A stretch of DNA of 64,000 bases from the NCBI GenBank assembly GCA_020852275.1, contig JADZBE010000034.1, positions 1-64,000 of the forward strand. Direction: 5' to 3'. This stretch comes from Phycisphaerales bacterium (lineage in GTDB: Bacteria; Planctomycetota; Phycisphaerae; UBA1845). Shown here piece by piece: positions 17,301 to 26,367 of the stretch. The notes beneath the pieces were generated by a model that was given only the letters and a program-made list of their open reading frames with translations, was not told where the DNA came from and did no database searches. The position numbers and the translations under genes were made by a program. The stretch's first letter is position 1, and each line of letters starts with the position of its first letter.

Positions 17301-20300
17301 TCACCCCTTGCTGCTGAAGGTCGGGAACGCGTTGCGCTCCTGCTCCGTCGGGATGATGATCTTCGGCTTGATGAGGATCAGCAGCACCTGCTCATCCTTC
17401 ACCATCGAACGCGACGAGTAGAGCCGCTTGAGGATCGGGATCTTGGAGAGCACCGGCACGCCGGCCTCGACCTCGATCTCGGTCGCCAGTTTCTGACCGC
17501 CGATCAGCAGCGTTCCGCCGTCCGGCACGTTGACGGTGGTGTTGAGCACCTGCCGCGTGACGCTGGGAAGCTGAATGAAGCCCGCGCCGGATTCGAGGTT
17601 GGCGCCTGCGAACTGGAACGTTTCCAACGCGTTGAGCCGGCCCACGCCGGGTCGCAGCGTCATCGTCACGTATCGACGATCGGACGACACGGTGGCCTGC
17701 ACGTCGAGCACGGCGCCTTCGTTGACCGTCTGGGTCTGCGGCGCCTGCGCCGCCGCACCGCCCTGGACCACCGGTTGAAGCTGGCTGACGAAAGCGTGCG
17801 AAGTGACAACCGCGACCCACGACCGCTGCCCGTTGGTCAGCACCAGCTTGGGCGCTGTCAGCAGCGACGTGCGGGCATTGGCCTGCGTCGCACGGATCAG
17901 GAAGTCCACCTGGATGTTGTCGAGGATGCTGCCGAACACGCTGAGACCCTGCACGTCGCGACCGGCGAACGTGCCGGGGATGGCGCTCGCCAGACCCGCG
18001 GGGTTGGTGATGTCCAGAATGCTGGACTCCGTCGGAACCGGCGTGGCATGACCGGCGTTGATCAGGCCGCCCGTGGACTCGGGAACCATGCCGGGCGTGG
18101 TGTAAGGCTGCTCGGGAAGACCCGAGGTGTTTTGCCCCAGCGCGGTTCCGGCGCCGGGCGTGTTGGGCACGAAGCCCAGCCGCGAGAACTGCCGCGGCAG
18201 CAGAAGCCGCGAACCGTAAACCGGGTCGCTCGCCAGGGCGCCGTCGCCGTTGCGGACGAAGTCAAAGCCGGCGTTGCCCGCGTTAAGCACGAGGTCGAGA
18301 TCGATGCCGAACTCCTCGAGGAAGTTGCTCTGCACGGTGAGGAACCGCGCCTCGACGGCCACCTGCACCGAGCGCTGCTCGCGGAGCTTGTCCAGGAGGT
18401 TGCTGACGCGCTCCTGCGCGGCGGAATTCTGCGTGACGACAAGCTGACCGTTGAACTCGGTAATCGTGCCGATCGAGCCGTTCTTCTCACGCCAGCTTTC
18501 CGGCTCGATCTGGTCCTGAATCAGTTGGATCAACTCGCGCACGCGGATGTCGCGCTCGTCGTCCGGCAGCGGCTCGTCCCCCGCCTCCGGCGTGCTGATC
18601 CAGATCACGCGACCCTGCTCGTCTTCGGACTGCCGCACGTTGGCCTGCTCGAAGTAGCCGATCCTCGGCGCATCGGCGAACTGCGGAATGTCGTACAGCA
18701 GGTCTTCGATGTTATAGACGGCCTGGAAGATGTTCTCATGGTCCAGCCAGTGCTGCGTTGCAACCGTCATGACGCCGCCCTGCACGGCGAAGCCCAGCTT
18801 CGAGCCGACGCCCCCCGCCTGGTTCAGCGTCATCTCGATCGCCTTGCGCAGCGTCACCTCCTGCGGCATGTTGAGCGTCACCGGCGTCTGCGGGTCGATC
18901 CCCGCCGCCGCCACGTCCTTCCAATTCACTTCGATGTTCATCTGGTGTGCGTCGGCAAAGCGCTCCATGGCCTGGCGGAACGGGACGGCATCGAGGTCCA
19001 GCGGCACCATCTGGTGGTCGAGCTTGCCGATCAGCATGGCGTCGAGCGGTCCCGCGCTTCCCTTCTGGCGCTCGGGGTTGCTGATGATCTCGATCCAGTT
19101 CTTTGGATAGGTGACCTCCTGCGTCCAGTCGGTCGGCACCTTGGACTCCTCGACGTCGAGGAAGATCGCCCGGTCGGCCTCGCCCAGCTTGTACCGGTTG
19201 CGGCGGGTTCGCTGCTGGGCCCAGAAGTCCTTGTACTCCTCGAGCATCCAGCGGGCCTTGTCGTTGCGCGGGTCGATGGCCACGATCTGCTCCAGCACCT
19301 GGATGGCGGAGTCGTAATCGCCCTCGCGCTTGTGCGCCTGTGCCTGCGCGAAGAGGGAATCCACCGTCGCGCTGCGCTTCTGCTGCTGGGCCAGGATGCT
19401 CTGGTTGCGCTGCTCCTCCACCTCGCGGCGGATGTTCTCCACCTCGCGCCAATGGTACTCGCGCTCCTGCTCGGTGACGTACTGCGCCAGCGCTTCCAAG
19501 TCGGCCTTCAGCGTGTCGTAGAGCGAGATCGGATCGGCAAACTGCTTGCCGGACTCGACGACCTGGCGGGCGCGGGCGAGCACCTGGTGCGCCTGGTCGA
19601 AAGCGCTTTCGCTGACAAGCTGGTTGATCTGCGCCCGAAGGTCCTGGTAGAGGAAGTCGGTCCGCTGCCAGTTGATCTGGTCGTCGCGCTTGATCTGGTC
19701 GGCCAGCGTCATGCCGCGCTGACCGGCGGCGTTGCGACGGTGATCGTCGATCTTCGCCAGCCCCGCGACCGCCTCCGGGTAGCCCGGAACGTGGCTCTGC
19801 GCCTCGATGTACAGCCGCTCAGCCTCGTCATCGCGCCCGGCGCCGAGCATCTCGTCGCCCTGACGGGTCAGGGCCGCAGCCTTCTCCGTGTCCATGGGCT
19901 GCGGCGCGGCGGGCGGCGGCGGTGCAGGCTGAGCTTCACCGCCCCCCGCAGGGGACGGCGCGGCGGCATTCAAATCGCGGAGCATGGCTTGCGCCGCGGC
20001 TTTCACCTTCTCGTGCGCGTACTTGTTCTCCATCACGCGGTTGAGGAGTTCCACCGCGCGGGCGTTTTCGTTGTTCTTGCGCGCGGCCTCGGCATCTTCC
20101 AGCTCCCGCAGCGCCTTCTCCGACAGGGTGGCGGCGACCTCGGCCTGCGACAGGTATTCCTGCCGGCGCGTGCGTTCCTTCTCCGACAGCTTGTTGGGGT
20201 CGATGCCCAGCAGAATCTCCTTCGCCTGGGCGTAGTGACCCTGCTCGAACAACTGCACCGCCTCGGTCAGAGCTTCCGAAGCGGCCTTGTCCTGGGCGTG

Positions 20301-20378
20301 GACGATCGACTGCATGCCCGCGGTCAGCGCGATCGCGCCAACCCACAACGCTCCCCACGCAGCAACGTGTGTTCGCAA
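17301..20378 (-). CDS. Large secretin (GspD/PilQ-like) with N-terminal TPR region
   Basis: The 1025-residue protein has a signal peptide (to about residue 28), a TPR-like helical region with Ala/Pro linker (about 30-400), an STN-like segment (LDHQMVPLDLDAVPFRQAME), N-domains, and a C-terminal secretin beta domain with NVPDGGTLLIGG and GVPVLSKIPILKRLYSS. Secretins form the outer-membrane pore of type II secretion or type IV pili. TTG 20378 is the start: AAGGAG lies 7 nt before it, and no ATG or GTG precedes. No other secretion genes adjoin it, so the pathway served is unknown. A terminator follows. Confidence 0.9.
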   Translation of the reverse strand: MRTHVAAWGALWVGAIALTAGMQSIVHAQDKAASEALTEAVQLFEQGHYAQAKEILLGIDPNKLSEKERTRRQEYLSQAEVAATLSEKALRELEDAEAARKNNENARAVELLNRVMENKYAHEKVKAAAQAMLRDLNAAAPSPAGGGEAQPAPPPPAAPQPMDTEKAAALTRQGDEMLGAGRDDEAERLYIEAQSHVPGYPEAVAGLAKIDDHRRNAAGQRGMTLADQIKRDDQINWQRTDFLYQDLRAQINQLVSESAFDQAHQVLARARQVVESGKQFADPISLYDTLKADLEALAQYVTEQEREYHWREVENIRREVEEQRNQSILAQQQKRSATVDSLFAQAQAHKREGDYDSAIQVLEQIVAIDPRNDKARWMLEEYKDFWAQQRTRRNRYKLGEADRAIFLDVEESKVPTDWTQEVTYPKNWIEIISNPERQKGSAGPLDAMLIGKLDHQMVPLDLDAVPFRQAMERFADAHQMNIEVNWKDVAAAGIDPQTPVTLNMPQEVTLRKAIEMTLNQAGGVGSKLGFAVQGGVMTVATQHWLDHENIFQAVYNIEDLLYDIPQFADAPRIGYFEQANVRQSEDEQGRVIWISTPEAGDEPLPDDERDIRVRELIQLIQDQIEPESWREKNGSIGTITEFNGQLVVTQNSAAQERVSNLLDKLREQRSVQVAVEARFLTVQSNFLEEFGIDLDLVLNAGNAGFDFVRNGDGALASDPVYGSRLLLPRQFSRLGFVPNTPGAGTALGQNTSGLPEQPYTTPGMVPESTGGLINAGHATPVPTESSILDITNPAGLASAIPGTFAGRDVQGLSVFGSILDNIQVDFLIRATQANARTSLLTAPKLVLTNGQRSWVAVVTSHAFVSQLQPVVQGGAAAQAPQTQTVNEGAVLDVQATVSSDRRYVTMTLRPGVGRLNALETFQFAGANLESGAGFIQLPSVTRQVLNTTVNVPDGGTLLIGGQKLATEIEVEAGVPVLSKIPILKRLYSSRSMVKDEQVLLILIKPKIIIPTEQERNAFPTFSSKG

Positions 20379-20763
20379 AGGAGTGACTCCTTCTTAGACG
20401 AGATCCCCGGGAAAGCACTCCCGCGGCAACGGAGCGATCGCTCGTCCGCGCCGCCGCGTCGTGCCTCCCCCTGTCGGCTCCTCACTCGTCGAATGAATGA
20501 ATAACGACGAAAACCCGGCCACAACGGGCCGTTACCTCAACCGTGGGCGGAGTCTAGGAGCATGTCGAGAACCATGCAAGGCTGTCTGAATCGGTCGGCA
20601 AGGGAAATGCGCCCCCGAACTGCACGCCGTGCCGGAAGCTCCGTTTCCATGCTGCCCCCTCTGACTTACGCGGATTTGCGGCAGCGGCTCCGCGCTCACG
20701 GGAGCGGAGCGTCAGCAGCGCGGGGCGGCCAGCGACGCACCCGCCAAGGGTGAGGGGTGTGGA
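20379..20763. other. Gene-free region upstream of the secretin
   Basis: Apart from the secretin ribosome-binding site (AAGGAG on the minus strand at 20386-20391), these 385 bp show no gene. The minus strand presumably carries the secretin promoter; no confident -35/-10 pair was found. Short plus-strand frames have no recognisable content. Confidence 0.4.
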
Positions 20764-21228
20764 TCAGAGTTGCCTGCTGAAGCCGTACTCCCAGGTGAGG
20801 TTGGAGTCCTTCAGCTCCCGCAGTCCGTCATGTTCAAAGGCGAGCCGTCGATAAAGGCGGTGGGCATCGACGAATCGTGTATCGCTCCAGAGCATCATCA
20901 TCGTCGCGCCGCGGGAGCGAGCATGCTCCATCGCCCTCTCAACCAGCCGCTTGCCCCAACCCATACGGCGCAGGGAGGGGTGCACATACAAGGTCTTGAG
21001 CTCCGCAACGCCTTCTTCGACCTTCACGCCGCAGGTCGCCAGAACCTCGTCTTGGTCCGCCACAACCCAGAACTCCCCGCCGTGTGCCCCGAAGTACGGA
21101 CCTGGACAGAGCACATGCGGCTCTTCGTCCGTGTTGAGGATCTGACCGTACTCCGCGTACACCGCGGCGATCAGTTTCAGGATCCCCGGGACGTCGGTGG
21201 GAAGGGTTGGACGAACAGCCAGACTCAA
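20764..21228 (-). CDS. GNAT-family N-acetyltransferase
   Basis: The 154-residue protein shows GNAT architecture: strand-helix start LAVRPTLPTDVPGILKLIAA, then GEFWVVADQDEVLATCGVKV, the acetyl-CoA loop region 'LYVHPSLRRMGWGKRLVERA' (Arg/Gly-x-Gly-like), and the final RLYRRLAFEHDG. TTG 21228 is chosen because GGAGG lies 7 nt upstream and no ATG exists between it and the repeat DNA that encodes the longer frame to 21654. The substrate is unknown. Confidence 0.85.
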   Translation of the reverse strand: MSLAVRPTLPTDVPGILKLIAAVYAEYGQILNTDEEPHVLCPGPYFGAHGGEFWVVADQDEVLATCGVKVEEGVAELKTLYVHPSLRRMGWGKRLVERAMEHARSRGATMMMLWSDTRFVDAHRLYRRLAFEHDGLRELKDSNLTWEYGFSRQL

Positions 21229-21252
21229 TTGCGAGCCTCCGCGCCGCTGCAC

Positions 21253-21443
21253 GACGCCCGTGGCGGAACTCGAAACCGTACACAAAGCCCGACACCCCCG
21301 CGCGGGCGGGGGTCCAGTCCGCTCAGCAAAACCGCTGGATTCGCACCTCCTCACGAGCCAAGGGCTGGATTCCCGCCTTCGCGGGAATGACGAAGCTGGA
21401 TTCCCGCCTCGCGGGAATGACGAGACTCGCCTTTCACCGCGGA
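21253..21443. repeat. REP/MITE element, family A copy 5
   Basis: Left end GCCCGTGGCGGAACTCGAAA, two opposed REP units (CACCCCCGCGCGGGCGGGGG and GGATTCCCGCCTTCGCGGG plus a third copy), right end TTTCACCGCGG. The right end overlaps the hydrolase stop codon: on the minus strand CCGCGGTGAAAG contains its TGA. It fills the space between the GNAT start and the hydrolase end. Confidence 0.85.
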
Positions 21444-23047
21444 GGGTCAGGTTCCGGCGGGGGCACAGGCTTCGGCTCCGGTGGATTGGGATCTCCAGGA
21501 GCCGGCTCCACCGGCTTGGATTCCGCGGGTTTCGGTTCTGCCGGTTTCGGGTCTGCGGGCTTTTCCCCTTCAGTCGCGGGCGGTTCGGATTCAGCCGGTT
21601 TCTTCGGCGACTTGGCGAGGATCCAGTCGGCGATGTCCGACACGACCTGCTCATGGACGTGCCCCGCCTGAGTGTACTCCTGCGGGCTGGAAAGCCCCTT
21701 GCCCTGCCCGGCGATGAACAGGTGGTTAAGGCGCTTGTAGGTGCGGAACTCGACGTTGGGCCGCTGGTTGAGCCGCAGCTTCCAAAGCTCCAAGTCCTCC
21801 ATTCGCACCTGGTAATCGCGCTCTCCCTGGAGGAAAAGCATGGGGGTCGTCGTTCGCAGCGCCGCCGCGATCGGATCCAGCTTCTCGTAGCCTGCCCAGT
21901 ACGCCGCCGGCGCGCCGAGGATCGTCCCTTCCGGCTTGCCTGCGCGGATCGATTCCGTACCCTTGCGGATGTCGTCGATCACGGCCTTCTCGCGATCCTC
22001 CTCAACGCCGTCCAGTTTCGAGAGATACTGCATCTGCTCCTGCATCAGCGTCAGCAGCGGGCGGCTGTTGGCAGCCATGAGGATCATGCCCGCGAGCTTG
22101 GGATCCTTCTCCGCCAGCATCGGGGCAAGGTAACCGCCGAGGCTGTGCCCGAGAACGTACACCTGGTTGGGATCGACGAGGTTGTGCTTGCGCGCAAGTT
22201 GAATGGCCGCCAGCGCGTCGTCCAGCACCTCACGCTCCGGGGTCCAGTCCGGCGCCGCATACGCGCGCGGGTACGCGCGGCTGCGCTTCACATAACGGAG
22301 CACGACGATGTCCCGGGTCGCCAACCCCAGCGAGAGGTCGCGGAACGGCTTGTTCGCGCCGATGGTCTCGTCTTCATCCTGCGGACCCGAACCGTGAACC
22401 AGGACGACGGCCGGGTACGGCGGCTTGCCAAACGGCGTGCAGCAGAACCCCTCAAGCGGAAACTTCTCATCAGCAATGACCCTGATGGGACGGTCCTGGG
22501 CCGCCTGGAAATCCGCGTAGTCCGGGGGCTTGTACGGAACTTCTGCCTCCACCCTATCGAGCCAGAAGCCGGTCAACCTCCCGGCTGAATCCAGAACGAG
22601 GCGGATGTGCGCGAAGCCCCGCTCGAAGCGTGCGTCGAACGTCACACTGTCAAGTCCGTCCTTGCGGGTGAGTTTCGCCGAGGCCTCGCTCTGGTAGGCG
22701 CCCAGACGGAAATTGAGCTGGTCCCAGACCCCTTTCGCCTGGGGAGCGGTGAACTTGGCCTTCATCGTCTCGTCGCTCGCGGCAACGAAATCGTCGAACT
22801 CCTGATTAAAGAATGCGGTGAGGATAACGCGCGCCCGGTCAATCTTGGGCTTCGTGTCTTCCTGGGCAGCCGCCGCGACCGGAAAGACCGAGGCGGAAGG
22901 GACCGACGCTGGAAGGAGTGACACGGAAAGGGCCGAGGCTGGAGGGAACAACACGGGAAGGACCGAGGCTGGAAGGACCGATGCCAGGAGGACCGGGATC
23001 GGGAGAGCGGCGGCGCCAACGGCGTATCGAGCGCAAAACGACTTCAT
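21434..23047 (-). CDS. Secreted alpha/beta hydrolase with DUF3887-like N-domain
   Basis: The 537-residue precursor has an unusually long hydrophobic leader (residues 1-60) built of LLPASV-type repeats, a DUF3887-like domain (about 65-185), an alpha/beta hydrolase domain (about 190-490) with oxyanion HGSGPQDEDE, nucleophile elbow GHSLGG, and the late LNHLF histidine, then a Pro/Glu-rich tail of PKPAE repeats. Probably an exported serine esterase or peptidase. ATG 23047 has AAGGAGG about 10 nt upstream. Its stop lies in a MITE terminus. The exact substrate cannot be told. Confidence 0.88.
   Translation of the reverse strand: MKSFCARYAVGAAALPIPVLLASVLPASVLPVLFPPASALSVSLLPASVPSASVFPVAAAAQEDTKPKIDRARVILTAFFNQEFDDFVAASDETMKAKFTAPQAKGVWDQLNFRLGAYQSEASAKLTRKDGLDSVTFDARFERGFAHIRLVLDSAGRLTGFWLDRVEAEVPYKPPDYADFQAAQDRPIRVIADEKFPLEGFCCTPFGKPPYPAVVLVHGSGPQDEDETIGANKPFRDLSLGLATRDIVVLRYVKRSRAYPRAYAAPDWTPEREVLDDALAAIQLARKHNLVDPNQVYVLGHSLGGYLAPMLAEKDPKLAGMILMAANSRPLLTLMQEQMQYLSKLDGVEEDREKAVIDDIRKGTESIRAGKPEGTILGAPAAYWAGYEKLDPIAAALRTTTPMLFLQGERDYQVRMEDLELWKLRLNQRPNVEFRTYKRLNHLFIAGQGKGLSSPQEYTQAGHVHEQVVSDIADWILAKSPKKPAESEPPATEGEKPADPKPAEPKPAESKPVEPAPGDPNPPEPKPVPPPEPDPPR
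22885..23000. repeat. 15-bp tandem repeat inside the hydrolase signal region
   Basis: Units of the form GGACCGAGGCTGGAA (about seven imperfect copies) encode the repeated LLPASV peptides of the hydrolase leader on the minus strand. The unit length is a multiple of three, so copy-number change would lengthen or shorten the leader without a frameshift. Confidence 0.8.
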
Positions 23048-23261
23048 CAGCTAAAAACCTCCTTGGGCGGGTGGAGTATAGGTCGGCGGGCCCGTCGCCG
23101 CGAGGGGGACAGTGGATCGGAGGGGTTGCCCTGTCGGGAAGCGCACAGCAGGAAAGGAGGCCCGAGAGGAGGATCTTGAACCCAGAGAAGCACGCCGGTC
23201 GGGCGGGAATGATGGAGGTTCAAGGGCAAGGATTGAGGGGATCTCCGAAAAACAGAGCCGT

Positions 23262-23300
23262 GACCGTCAGAGCCGCGACCGATAGGGAGCGGACTGAGCG
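23262..23300. repeat. AGAGCCGCGACCG repeat, two units
   Basis: AGAGCCGTGACCGTCAGAGCC followed by GCGACCGATAGGGAGCGG, members of the family seen at 395-612. The interval 23048-23393 upstream of the hydrolase start shows no gene otherwise. Confidence 0.7.
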
Positions 23301-24750
23301 CGAGATTGCGCCGGGAAAAACGTGCTCCCGCACGGGTACGGCTCTGCCCGCGCGTCGAGTACTGCGCTATTCGGCGATTCCTTAAGTCCACCGGCAGGAT
23401 GAAGGCCTGCGGGCAGGATGAAGGCCTGCGGGTAGGATGAAGGCCTGCGGGCAGGATGAAGGCCCGCGGGCAGGATGAAGGCCGGGAAAGGAAGGCGCCA
23501 GGGGGAGCGGGAAGGGCCGGGAGGGCATTCCGGGCCTGCCCGGACCCCGAAGGCGTCAAAGTGCTCGAACACCGCCGCCCGCTGCGCCGGCTGTGCATCA
23601 TCCAACAAAAGCCCGGCCGTGCCACCAAAAATATCCGGCAGAACCCAGTGATCGAAATTGTCCCCCGGATCGGCGTCCTCCGTCTCGACCGTCCGCGTCG
23701 TCACGCCGACCGGGCCATAGGTGTACGACTCGTTGAACTCGTCGCCGTGCTTCTCATAGTGCCCGTTCCCGCCGCCGACCCACCGCCACGGCGACAACCG
23801 CACCGCCGCCACGCGCTGCGACAGGCCATAATAGTCGAACATCGTCGTCCGGGCCTTGCAGTCGCCGGTCGGACCCCAGTTGATGTCCGTCGAGTCCTCC
23901 GCATCGCAGCGGAACGCCGCGATCCGCCGCCCCAGCAGGTCATCATACCCGGAAATCTCACCGATGGCGCCCTGGTCAAGCAGATCGCCGAACTCGCCCT
24001 CGTCCGGCAGGTCGTACACCTTGAACCAATATTCCTGCTTCTGCAGCCGCTGAATGTGGTTGTCGTATTCGTAGGCCGTCGATTCCTCCACCTGCGTCCA
24101 CCACCGCCCGCCCTGAAGATCGGCGTCCCAGCGGAACGTCTTGCGGATTCGCCCCGTCACATGCGGATGCTGTGGCACGTAGTCAAACGCCTCCGCCACC
24201 ACCCGGTCCAGCGTCGAACTCGCGTCGCCGTCGAAGATGAACTTCTGCGTGCTCATGAGCTGGTCGCGCCCGTGACCGGCGTAGTCCATCCACTGCGAGT
24301 ACTCGGTGTCCGGCGTGCCGGGCGGATCGTCCACATCGGTTCCATCTCCGACGTACTCGAACATGTAATTGTACCGCGTGATGCCCAGCAGATAGCCCGT
24401 GTCCGCGTCCCGCTCGACCAGCGCCAGCCGGTTGCCGTTGGCGTCGTAGCGGTACTCCTTGTCAAACGTCACGGCCTCGCCGCCGCTGTAGCTCTCGTCG
24501 ATCAGCGTGCGCTGCTCGCGCACGAGGCGGTTCGGGTCCGAAGAGGCCAGTTGCGCCGACGGCAGGAAGCTCCAGTAAAGCTGCGTCGGCTCGGCCTCGC
24601 TGCCGCTGTCCAGGTCGCAGGATTCGGGCGGGTCGGTGCAGTCGAGCGCCCCGTCGCCGTAAGTGAACGCCACCTGCTCCGTGCGATAGTCATCCGCCGC
24701 CCCGGCGTCGAGAAAGTTCTCCTCGACCCGCGTTATGCGGCGTCAGACTA
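23267..24750 (-). pseudogene. YD-repeat/RHS-type protein remnant
   Basis: The minus frame carries RHS-like features: EYRYDANGNRLALVERDADT is a YD repeat, and FDYYGLSQRV, NESYTYGPVG and similar units recur. No ATG start exists: homologous sequence runs upstream to about 24750, where an in-frame TGA interrupts (…CGCCGCATAACGCGG on the coding strand). Downstream, after 'FEHFDAFGVRAGP', the frame passes through a 19-bp minisatellite and repeat DNA to a stop at 23267. Both ends of a normally multi-kilobase gene are missing, so I read it as a fragment left by recombination. Confidence 0.8.
23394..23485. repeat. 19-bp minisatellite, five copies
   Basis: The unit GCAGGATGAAGGCCTGCGG is repeated five times with one to three changes. 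It lies at the 3' edge of the YD-repeat remnant and may mark the deletion point. Confidence 0.9.
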
Positions 24751-24804
24751 AAACGCACCAAGGCCCGACGGGACGTCTCTCGTGGCCCATTCATCGAACA
24801 GCGA

Positions 24805-24833
24805 AGGACGGGTGAGGGGCACTCACCCGTCCT
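24805..24833 (-). terminator. Strong hairpin after the propeller gene
   Basis: AGGACGGGTGAG and CTCACCCGTCCT form a perfect 12-bp stem with a 5-nt loop, 28 bp after the stop of the minus-strand propeller gene. The following minus-strand bases TTCGCTGTTCG are only weakly T-rich, so termination is likely but not certain. Confidence 0.6.
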
Positions 24834-24860
24834 GCTCGCTGATAACCCTCAACCGGCAGT

Positions 24861-25850
24861 CTAACGGCAGCGCTTGCAGTTCTGCGGCGGCACGTCGCAA
24901 CCGACGAGGTCCGCAATAACCTTGCAGGAAGCGCCGTTCGGGCAGGCGTCAAAGCCCTTCAGACGCGTGCGGCAGTCGCCCGGCGTCGCGCATTCGGTCG
25001 TGCAGATCAAATCGCCCCGGACGTACTTGCACGTGTCGCAGACCACGCCGCACTGGTCGGCCAGGTTCTTGACCTTCGTGACCTGGTAAATGCAGCGCGG
25101 CACGGGCGGGCCTGTTTCGCTGCTGAACTCGGCGCTGAGAACCTGCGTGCCCAAGCCCGGCGGAGTGACGGTCTGGAGCAGGTTTCCGGTCTTGTCGTAC
25201 TGATAGACGTTGCCGCCGGTTCCGAACGCCCCGGGCACCCACAGCGTGTCGTCCGCGGGATCCCAGGCGATGCCGTAACCGCCGCCGCTCTGGAGGCTGA
25301 TGCTGAACTCGGAGATAAAGTTTCCGCTGGTGTCGAACTGCTGCACCTTGTCGGAACCGCCCACGTTGTTCGTGATCCAGAGGGTTCCGTTGTTCGCGTC
25401 GAACGTGATGCCCGAGCTGCGGTTCGTCGGCGCGAAGGAAACCGCCAGCCCGTTCCAGTCCGCGTCGCCGACCACGACCGCGAAGTTCGTGTCGAAGTCG
25501 TTGTGCGCGACGCTCCAGTTCCTCGTCCCGTCCGTCGCTCCGTCGTAGAGGCTCGTGAAGCTCGGGTTGAAGTAGGAACCGCCCAGCGGCGTGCCGAACA
25601 GGTCATACTCTTTGCCGCTCGTCCCGTCGTTCTGCCCGATGTCCTTGATCGTGCTTTGCACGACGAAGCCCGGACCGTCCGAGCCGCCGCCGATGCGCGT
25701 GATGGTCCGCACGACCACGCCTCCCTGCACGACGTACGTCGTGTTGTTCGACCAGTCGCCCAGATACAGTTCGCTGGTCTGAGCGCCGGCAAAGCCCGCG
25801 GCCAGCAGCAAGCAGGTCGCGGCCATCCACATGGACTTTCTTCCCGTCAT
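24861..25850 (-). CDS. Secreted beta-propeller protein with Cys-rich tail
   Basis: The 329-residue precursor has a signal peptide (MTGRKSMWMAATCLLLAAGF then AGA). The body has NHL/SMP-30-like strands such as SGITFDANNGTLWITNNVGG and GYGIAWDPADDTLWVPGAFG, which fit a propeller that reads like a 'display' or substrate-binding domain. The last 70 residues hold about 14 cysteines (DQCGVVCDTCKY, CPNGASCKV), probably disulfide-bonded. ATG 25850 has AGGAGG 8 nt upstream; the longer frame to 25988 crosses into the inserted transposon. Function unknown. Confidence 0.8.
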   Translation of the reverse strand: MTGRKSMWMAATCLLLAAGFAGAQTSELYLGDWSNNTTYVVQGGVVVRTITRIGGGSDGPGFVVQSTIKDIGQNDGTSGKEYDLFGTPLGGSYFNPSFTSLYDGATDGTRNWSVAHNDFDTNFAVVVGDADWNGLAVSFAPTNRSSGITFDANNGTLWITNNVGGSDKVQQFDTSGNFISEFSISLQSGGGYGIAWDPADDTLWVPGAFGTGGNVYQYDKTGNLLQTVTPPGLGTQVLSAEFSSETGPPVPRCIYQVTKVKNLADQCGVVCDTCKYVRGDLICTTECATPGDCRTRLKGFDACPNGASCKVIADLVGCDVPPQNCKRCR

Positions 25851-25940
25851 CTTCCTTCCTCCTATTGAAGTGAGATTCCGAAAACCCCGTACACGAACCT
25901 GCATTCTACCTTGTGGGAATGCCTCTGTGCAAGGCTGGCG

Positions 25941-25948
25941 GACAAGAG
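25941..25948. repeat. Left target-site duplication GACAAGAG
   Basis: GACAAGAG directly precedes the left inverted repeat; the identical octamer follows the right inverted repeat at 28246-28253. This is a direct mark of transposition. Confidence 0.92.
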
Positions 25949-25981
25949 GGTACTGGTAAAGTTTGACGGCCGACCGCGATT

Positions 25982-26009
25982 TTGTCACGCGCCGCCCATC
26001 GGCTACAAT
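25982..26009 (+). promoter_or_regulatory. Promoter of the small basic gene
   Basis: TTGTCA (25982-25987), 16-bp spacer, TACAAT (26004-26009). The -10 box ends only 6 nt before the ATG at 26016, so the transcript should be leaderless or nearly so. Confidence 0.6.
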
Positions 26010-26015
26010 CCTGAC

Positions 26016-26174
26016 ATGGCGAAGAAAAAGAAGGCCGCGAAACGAAAACGAAGGCCGCGCCCGGACGTTTCACAGGCAGCACTGAGAATCGTGGAACAGA
26101 CGACCGGCGAGGTTCTTTCTGGTCGTCCAAAGCCAGGCGTTAACGGCAAGCGGCGCAAAACTCGTCAACGCTGA
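26016..26174 (+). CDS. Small basic protein, transposon cargo
   Basis: This 52-residue protein starts MAKKKKAAKRKRRPRPDVSQ and is about one third Lys/Arg; the middle AALRIVEQTTGEVL is likely a helix. A nucleic-acid-binding role is plausible from composition only. It converges with hicA and their 3' ends overlap by 35 bp. A consensus-like promoter lies immediately upstream. Confidence 0.65.
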   Translation: MAKKKKAAKRKRRPRPDVSQAALRIVEQTTGEVLSGRPKPGVNGKRRKTRQR

Positions 26175-26367
26175 AACCAGAATCGGATATGAGGCTTCGC
26201 AACGTGCCCCGCTTCAGGGTAGCGTGAAGCGGGACAGACAACAGGATTGGGTAGCCGTCGCGCTTTAGGACGACGTGGCTTCCACGTTGCCGCACGGCAT
26301 TGAATCCAAGCCCACGGAATGCCGTTACGGCCTCTTGGCCTGAGATGATCGGAAGCCTCTTAGACAT
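26140..26367 (-). CDS. hicA: HicA-family mRNA interferase toxin
   Basis: The 75-residue protein has the HicA dsRNA-binding-like fold pattern: LPIISGQEAVTAFRGLGFNA, RQRGSHVVLKRDG with the catalytic His, then LSVPLHATLKRGTLRSLISD. HicA toxins cleave mRNA and are neutralised by HicB. The gene overlaps hicB by 8 bp and lies downstream of it, the reverse of the classical hicA-hicB order but common. It is carried within the IS1-like element. Confidence 0.88.
   Translation of the reverse strand: MSKRLPIISGQEAVTAFRGLGFNAVRQRGSHVVLKRDGYPILLSVPLHATLKRGTLRSLISDSGFSVDEFCAACR

Noticed and set aside
17775..20504. Plus-strand open frame of 909 codons antisense to the secretin gene
   Set aside because: It mirrors the codon usage of the secretin on the other strand, is rich in Arg/His/Leu with no domain, and has no ribosome-binding site; the secretin frame shows clear family motifs.
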